Assembly: GCA_011033025.1 (NCBI GenBank)
Contig: WFMF01000206.1
Coordinates: forward strand, 62,001 to 126,000
Reading direction: 5' to 3'
DNA length: 64,000 nucleotides
Source: Beroe forskalii
Taxonomy: Eukaryota > Ctenophora > Nuda > Beroida > Beroidae
The position numbers and the translations under genes were made by a program. Shown one piece after another: positions 58,090 through 64,000 of this stretch (position 1 is its first letter; every line of letters begins with the position of its first letter). The notes under the pieces were generated by a model. The model was not told the DNA's origin. It was given only the letters and a program-made list of their open reading frames with translations, and ran no database searches.

Positions 58090-58813
58090 TTATGTTGCAA
58101 AGGAAGTTGTAACTAATCTGGTAAAGCCCAATGGCTCTAGAACTACAAATGATCATGATACGGCTGAGTGTTTTGCTGACGCTTTTAGTTCAGTCTTTGT
58201 CGAAGAGCCTCAGGGTCCTTTGCCGGAAGCTTGTTACAACAATGGAAATGTTGAACCATGTAATGATATAGTTATTAGCTTTTCTGATGTTTATGATGAG
58301 TTGAAAAAACTTGATGTATATAAGAGTTTTGGACCTGATAAGGTCCATCCAAAGCTTTTAAAGGCACTCGCTGACAATGAAGATTTTGTTCGTACCTTGA
58401 CTTTATTGTATGATAAGTGTGCAAAGGAAGCAAAGATTCCTGAAAAGTGGAAAGAAGCTCACGTTATTGCTCTTCACAAGAAAGACTCTAGGAACAATCC
58501 ATATAACTATAGGCCTGTTTCACTTACGTGTATATTATGTAAAATCTCTACGAAAAGTTTGTCAGAAAAGCATATTTTAGAATTTGTTGAAAATGAAGTA
58601 AGTAATGATCAACATGGTTTTGTTTCTAAGAAGTCATGCTTATCAAATTTGTTGGAAACAGTTGACAACATCATTTCTGTAATTGAAGAAGGTTCTCCTG
58701 TTGACCTTTTATACCTTGATTTTATGAAAGCTTTTGACACTGTGCCCCATCACCGGCTTCATCAAACTAGAAAATCTGGGTATAAAGGGGAACACTTTGG
58801 CAATTATCAATGA
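58090..58813 (+). pseudogene. LINE copy 2, RT N-terminal half
   Basis: DTAECFADAFSSVFVEEPQG, HPKLLKALADNEDF, NNPYNYRPVSLTCILCK and LLYLDFMKAFDTVPHHR are readable; the open frame is lost at 58760 where copy 1 has two more bases. Confidence 0.88.
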
Positions 58814-58942
58814 CTTTTTATCTGATAGAACAATGAGAACTGTTGTTAGAGGGGAGCTGTCTGATTTTAGGAAGGTCAAGTCTGGTGTACCTCAAGGGAT
58901 CAATATTAGGGCCCTTATTATTTGTCATCTATATAAAATGAT

Positions 58943-59938
58943 TTGCCTGAAGAAATTAAGAGTGTTTGTAAAGTTTTTGCTGATGACCTGAAGATTGTTT
59001 TTAATGCAGCTCAATGCCATGAAAATAATGTTGATATGAGATCACTTGAAAAATGGGAGGAAATTTGGCTTTTGAAATTTAATATTGATAAATGTAAGGT
59101 TATGCATATAAATATGAATAATAATCCTAAAAATGAATATGTCCTGAATGGTATAGTCCTTAAAGATACCTGTTTAGAGAAGGATTTAGGTGTTTTCATG
59201 AACGAAAATTTGGATTGGAACTGTAATGTAGAAAAGTGTATCAAAGATGCCAATAAAACCATAGCTTGGATAAGTCGAAATGTAATTGCTAAAGAGATGG
59301 ATATCATGCTAAAAATATATAAAGCACTTATAAGACCAAAGCTCGAGTATTGTGTCCAGCTTTGGAGTCCGGTTGCTCACCATGGGAACTGGGGTACTAT
59401 CTTGGAACTGGAAGGTGTCCAGCGTCGTTTCACGAGACTAATAAATGGCATAGGTACACTTCCTTACAGTGAGCGGTTGGACAGGTTGAATATAACTACG
59501 TTAGCTGAAAGGAGAATTAGAGGGGACCTAATTGAAACTTTTAAGGTATTAAATGATAAAGTAGACTATGGTAAGACTTGGTTTAAAGGATGCAGAAGCA
59601 GAAGAAAACTGCTGACATATAGAAAATCTTGTAGCAACCTGCCAAGAGAAGTAACTAAAGTAAATGATGGATTTATTTCAGAAAGAGTTAGACCTTATTG
59701 GAATGACTTACCGAAAACTGTACGTGAAGCATCTAGCGTAGACATGTTCAAGGTTTCATTAGATCATTATAAGAACAATACTGAAATGCACTCTCCTTGT
59801 AATTTCTGGTATATATCATCAGTTGTGCTTGAGAAAATTGAAGGCGATAACTATTTAAGAAACAAACTAAAGTTCAATGAATTCTTAAGAAGTAATCCTT
59901 TTGTAGCCAAGAAGAAAGGTATCAATATTTATACTTGA
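58943..59938 (+). pseudogene. LINE copy 2, RT catalytic end and C-terminus
   Basis: 331 codons with the catalytic FADD (VCKVFADDLKIV), LEKWEEIWLLKFNIDKCKVM, KDLGVFMNENLDWN, LKIYKALIRPKLEYCVQLWS and the uninterrupted C-terminus to stop. It serves as the pre-insertion reference for the element in copy 1. Confidence 0.92.
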
Positions 59939-60234
59939 TAAATCACATTGCATAATTTGTATTAATTGACCATGTTTATTTGACTGACTATTTTTACTGG
60001 CTTTTCAGTGTTTTTATCAATTTTGATATTTTATCATTGTGGAAGTTAAAATTAATTTCATCACATTGAATAACTTATTATTGTTTATTGTAAAATTGCT
60101 TTTTATTAATGTTACTATGGAATGGGCACCAAAGTGAAATGGTGCTAGATAAATTGTTAATATTTGATATTGATCAATTGGGTATGAGATTAGAGATGAT
60201 TAAATATCATAATGCTTATCTTATCTTATCTTAC

Positions 60235-61754
60235 CTTTTATCTGTACATTTATGATATTATATGGGCAAATCCACGAAAACGAGGAAAAATTTTGAAATT
60301 TGAAATCATCAGTCCAGCAAAAAGTTTTGACTTCAAATGAAAGCTAAGACTTTCCTCTAAATGATGCAAAAAAACCGCATCAAAAAATATTGAAAGACCT
60401 CGACGATTTGCGCGATTGAGTAAGGGCTACTTTTGGACAATGTTCAGCCCTCAATTAATGGCATTTTTGAATTATCATAAAGAATGCTTATATTTGTAAT
60501 CAAGGGAATAATTTTTGCTTAATAGTGGACTTTTGATCTAGTTTGATTCATATTTTAATATGAAAACTCGCTTTCTCTAACTATTTTGAAGTGACGTTAA
60601 AACTCTTTGGGGACAATTGATGTGCGTTACGTAACAAAATGATGCAAAAAGTTTTGTAAAAGCCTTAATTCATTTCCATTTATGCCGAAAACTCATTTTC
60701 AGCTGTTTTGGATACTTTTTGGTCGTCATGGCACATGTGTGAAAGCTTAGACTGATCAAATTTAGACAATATGGCCTTGCGTTACGTAACGTTACGTAAT
60801 GCACAAAACTTTTTCCAATTAATTTTCAATGAAAGAAACTGCAAGAAATAACCATTTCTAATCAGAAAATTCTGTAATAACTTACAGATAAGGAATGTAA
60901 AAGTAAATTTGAACTTAGAAAAGAATTACAAAGAAAAAGTTAGTATTTAGTCATTCAATCCCACATACATTAGAAAATCAAAGCATAAATCGATAAATTT
61001 TCTTTTTCTAGAACCTAAATGCTATCAAAAATGTATTCAGGGTATAAGATATCAATGCCCTTGAGGAATTGTGCTTTTAATGGCCTCAAAAGTGATTTTC
61101 TCAAAAATTTGCCACTTTGTGACACATGAAAAAAACATCTTTTTCTACTAGCAAACTCGAAAATCGTTGAATTTGGCCTCTCACGATAGGAATCGGCCGT
61201 TATTCATCTTGGAAAGTTGCTGGGTGATACCAAGAGTTATCTTAACCCTGTCAGAAATGAAATATTCTAAGTATGACAGTAAAATCATAGAAAATTGATC
61301 CAATTTTTTTTGCTACACTTTTGATGGCCTAATATGGGACTGAAATTGATAGAACCACCAACATTTTTTTAGATTGAGGACCTTGATTGCTCCTGCATCT
61401 AATTGAGGCCTTACTATGCCAATAGAACAGTATAAAATAGGTCTATTCACAGTGAGGAAAATTTGTGCATTACGTAACCTGAGGCAATTTGTGCATTACG
61501 TAACAAATTATGTGAGCCTGGTAAAAGAAAATGGAGTGCATCAACCAATAAAAGCATTGTTAAACTTAAAGTTTATATATTCTTCTATCATTAGAAACTA
61601 GTGTGAACTCCCCATTCGCTCACATGGAACTGACTTTTGTGATCAAATTCTGTCAATTGATTTTATTAGATCCAGTCCTGTGCGTTACGTAACATTTTTT
61701 GATGGCTTGTGTAAAATTTTCTTTGCAACCAATTCTCATTCAAAACATCAAATA
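60235..61754. other. Non-coding region with repeated TTACGTAA sites
   Basis: No gene recognised. The motif gcgttacgtaac or gcattacgtaac recurs at about 60626, 60780-60800, 61470, 61495 and 61681. A palindromic TTACGTAA is the consensus for PAR/C-EBP bZIP factors, but an old transposon could equally account for it. Confidence 0.5.
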
Positions 61755-62669
61755 CACCCCCGGAACGCGAGGTACCGCAGCTGCTAGTACTTTGTGCGCA
61801 GTTTTGGGAAACGCAGCAATTTTGCAACGATATTGCCCCATTTCATGGACTTAACTTCAGACAGAGTGATCTGGAAGATGGCCATTCAACAGAGCACAGC
61901 ACAGGGAGCTCAGAGGTGCAAAGATCATTGGAATAGGGCTTTCATGTCAGAAGTTATGATCAACAACACCTCGCAGCAGAAAACAAGGTTTTCCAGTAGC
62001 GCCACGTTCAGCAATTCACTGTGAGGCTCAGGAACATGATATCAAAAATCTATGATCAACCTACACTGCAGAATTTTATCCTCTATCGATTCCCGAAGGC
62101 CCCAAGTCTCTATCTTCAAAAATGTGGACCTCTATAAAGAAAAACCCCGAGAGGGTGTAAAAAAGCACATCACTGTCTACGAAAGAGGCACCGCAGCACT
62201 GTTACGTGACAACAACCAATGCGCGCGTGCGCTGTGTGTGGCGGATGCGAGAGAGCAGACAAATCCTGTCCCCGTTCGCCTCCGTGTGCCCGCTCGTGCG
62301 TGTGTTTGGCTTGTTACCGTTTTCGCATGGTTTTCGCCTTTCTTTCAACCTTTACACGGGTCATTTTGTGGCTTGAACATGTTAAGTACAGTAACCCTTG
62401 TATGGAAACTGTATACTTTTGCTATTTTTCTATGTAACTACTAAGCTAACTTTAGAAATGGCCATTCAAACAGTGAACAACCTACAAATGCTACTCAAGG
62501 GCCCGTATGCAGAAATGAGGGATTCCCTATAAAATTGGGAAAAGGTCCAAAAGTTGTGATAATGCTTCAAATAAGGGAAATGCTCGAAAAGTCACGGAAG
62601 AGTTTGCTTGAAGAGCTAGGGGCTTCTCTAATTAGGTACGGGAGGGTTGTTCATTGTTCAGATGTGGAA

Positions 62670-63235
62670 TATGAGTGAAGAGGGGTGTGTTATGAGTTGA
62701 TAGGGGTGGGATATGAGTAAATAGGGTTGTGTTATGAGTGGAAAGGGGTGGGTTATGAGTGGAGGGTGGGTTATGCGTGGAGAGGGGTGTGTTTTGAGTA
62801 AATAGGGTGGGTGATGAGTGGAGGGGGTTGGTTGTGAGTGGAGAGGGGGTGTGTTTCGAGTAAATTGGGAGGGATATGAGTAAATAGGGTGTGTTATGAC
62901 TTGAAAGGGGTGGTATATGAGTGGAGAGGTGTATTATGAGTTGAGAGTGGTGTGTTATGAGTGGAGAGAGGTGTGTTATGAGTGAAGAGGGTGTATTATG
63001 AGGATAGAGGTGTGTTATGAATGGAGAGGTGTGTTATTAATTGATAGGGGCGTGTTATGAGTGGAGAGGGGTTTGTTATGAGTGGAGAGGATGCGTAAAA
63101 GGTGTTATGAGTAAATAGTGGTGTGTTATGAGTTGAGAGTGGTGTGTTATGAGTGGAGAGGGGTGTGTTATGAGTTGATAGGGGCGTGTTATGAGTGGAA
63201 AGAGGTGTGTTGTGAGTGGAGAGAGGTGTGTTATG
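62670..63235. repeat. 21-bp minisatellite 1, second element copy
   Basis: Same unit as at 10070-10720 with fewer and differently arranged copies. Confidence 0.85.
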
Positions 63236-63639
63236 AGTTCTGCAGTCTTTGTAATTAGTCCGTTTAGGCAATTTATTTGATTCCACTATCTTGTTAATTT
63301 AATTTCATTGATTAAAACCAAGGATATGGCAGGCATCAATTTTGTCTCCTGCCGCAACGCCTAACTGCCAAAGCCTAATACAATCGCAAGGTCAAGGAGG
63401 TACACCTCACTAATTTTACTCTTCATGAACTCGCTAAACTGCCCTGATTTAACAGTACAAGGCAACGACAGCAGCTGTAATGCAAAGAACACGTCATAGT
63501 CTTCTTTTTGTAGCCTTCTCGCACTCCTGAACAACTCTATTGTACTTCTGAGCAACCCACTCAGACTCCCGAGCAATCCTCTTGTACTAATAGTAATGGG
63601 CAGCCGGGCATCCAAGTAACCGTGTATCACACCCCTTAG

Positions 63640-64000
63640 TAATCTTATCACACTCCTAGGTAAGCCTATCACTCTCCTAAACAAGCCCGTCACACCCTAA
63701 GTACCTAAGTAAGCCCGTCACACTCCTTAGTTAGCCTATCACACTCCTAAGTAAGCCTATCGGACTCCTTAGTAAGTTAGTAAGCCTATCACACGCCTAA
63801 GTAAGGCTATCGGACTCCTTAGTAAGCCTATCACACGCCTAAGTAAGCCTATCACACTCCTTATTAGCCCTATCCCTCCCTAAGTTAGCCTATTACACTC
63901 CTAAGTTAGCCTATCACACTCCTAAGTAAGCTAAGTAAGCTTATCGGACTCCTTAGTAATCCTATTAAACGCCTAAGTAAGCCTATCACACTCCTTAGTT
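63640..64000. repeat. 21-bp minisatellite 2, second element copy (partial)
   Basis: Same unit as at 11090-11620; cut by the window end. Confidence 0.85.

Larger units (their letters stand above)
58040..60234 (+). mobile_element. CR1/L2-like LINE copy 2 (5'-truncated)
   Basis: Same family as copy 1. It covers the end of the linker, RT, C-terminal region and 3' tail, ending in the short microsatellite cttatcttatcttatcttac near 60234. At least three 1-2-base indels (near 58555, 58760 and 58900) break the RT frame relative to copy 1. Confidence 0.88.
61755..64000 (+). mobile_element. 570-bp-TIR element, copy 2 (runs off the window)
   Basis: Begins with the same CACCCCCGGAACGCGAGGTA terminus as the element at 9169 and is collinear with it for 2.2 kb: terminal repeat, both 21-bp minisatellites and the unique block between them. 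The second terminal repeat lies beyond the window. Confidence 0.88.

Overview
The window is from an animal (metazoan) nuclear genome, most likely an AT-rich, transposon-laden invertebrate. I base this on intron/exon genes with GT..AG junctions, an adhesion-class GPCR, the CCC-complex gene CCDC93, CR1/L2-like LINEs, and many DNA-transposon derivatives and satellites. I cannot name the species. Scattered 1-nt indels in repeats and very variable poly-C tracts suggest a noisy long-read assembly.

Layout. (1) 1-21,270, plus strand: the last 14 exons (607 codons plus stop) of an adhesion GPCR. They cover the end of the extracellular region, the GAIN/GPS autoproteolysis module, all seven transmembrane segments and a Ser/Thr-rich tail. 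Introns hold several non-autonomous transposons with readable target-site duplications (515-2552, 9169-13056, 15.3-17.4 kb, 17,989-21,006) and a 29-bp minisatellite. (2) 22,038-25,114, plus strand: the first three exons of CCDC93, starting 767 bp after the GPCR stop codon. (3) About 25.8-44.5 kb: an inverted second copy of GPCR exons 3-12 (minus strand), with almost identical exons and identical splice sites but a different set of insertions. These include an 8.3-kb satellite array of about 62-bp units for which copy A keeps a single unit at the matching position. GPCR exons 1-2 and 13-14, and the rest of CCDC93, are not in this part. (4) 44.5-64.0 kb: a transposon graveyard. It holds four CR1/L2-like LINE fragments (one split by a 4.1-kb element with TTA target duplications), a family of very small MITEs, and at the right edge a second copy of the 570-bp-TIR element seen in GPCR copy A.

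Main message: the window is dominated by a large imperfect palindrome (arms about 12.6 and 18.7 kb, spacer about 8.5 kb). Its arms share near-identical exons while their introns differ by clean insertions and by satellite expansion. This makes it possible to read pre-insertion sites and the starting unit of a satellite directly. The competing explanation, two divergent haplotypes joined in the assembly, must be excluded before a biological palindrome is claimed.
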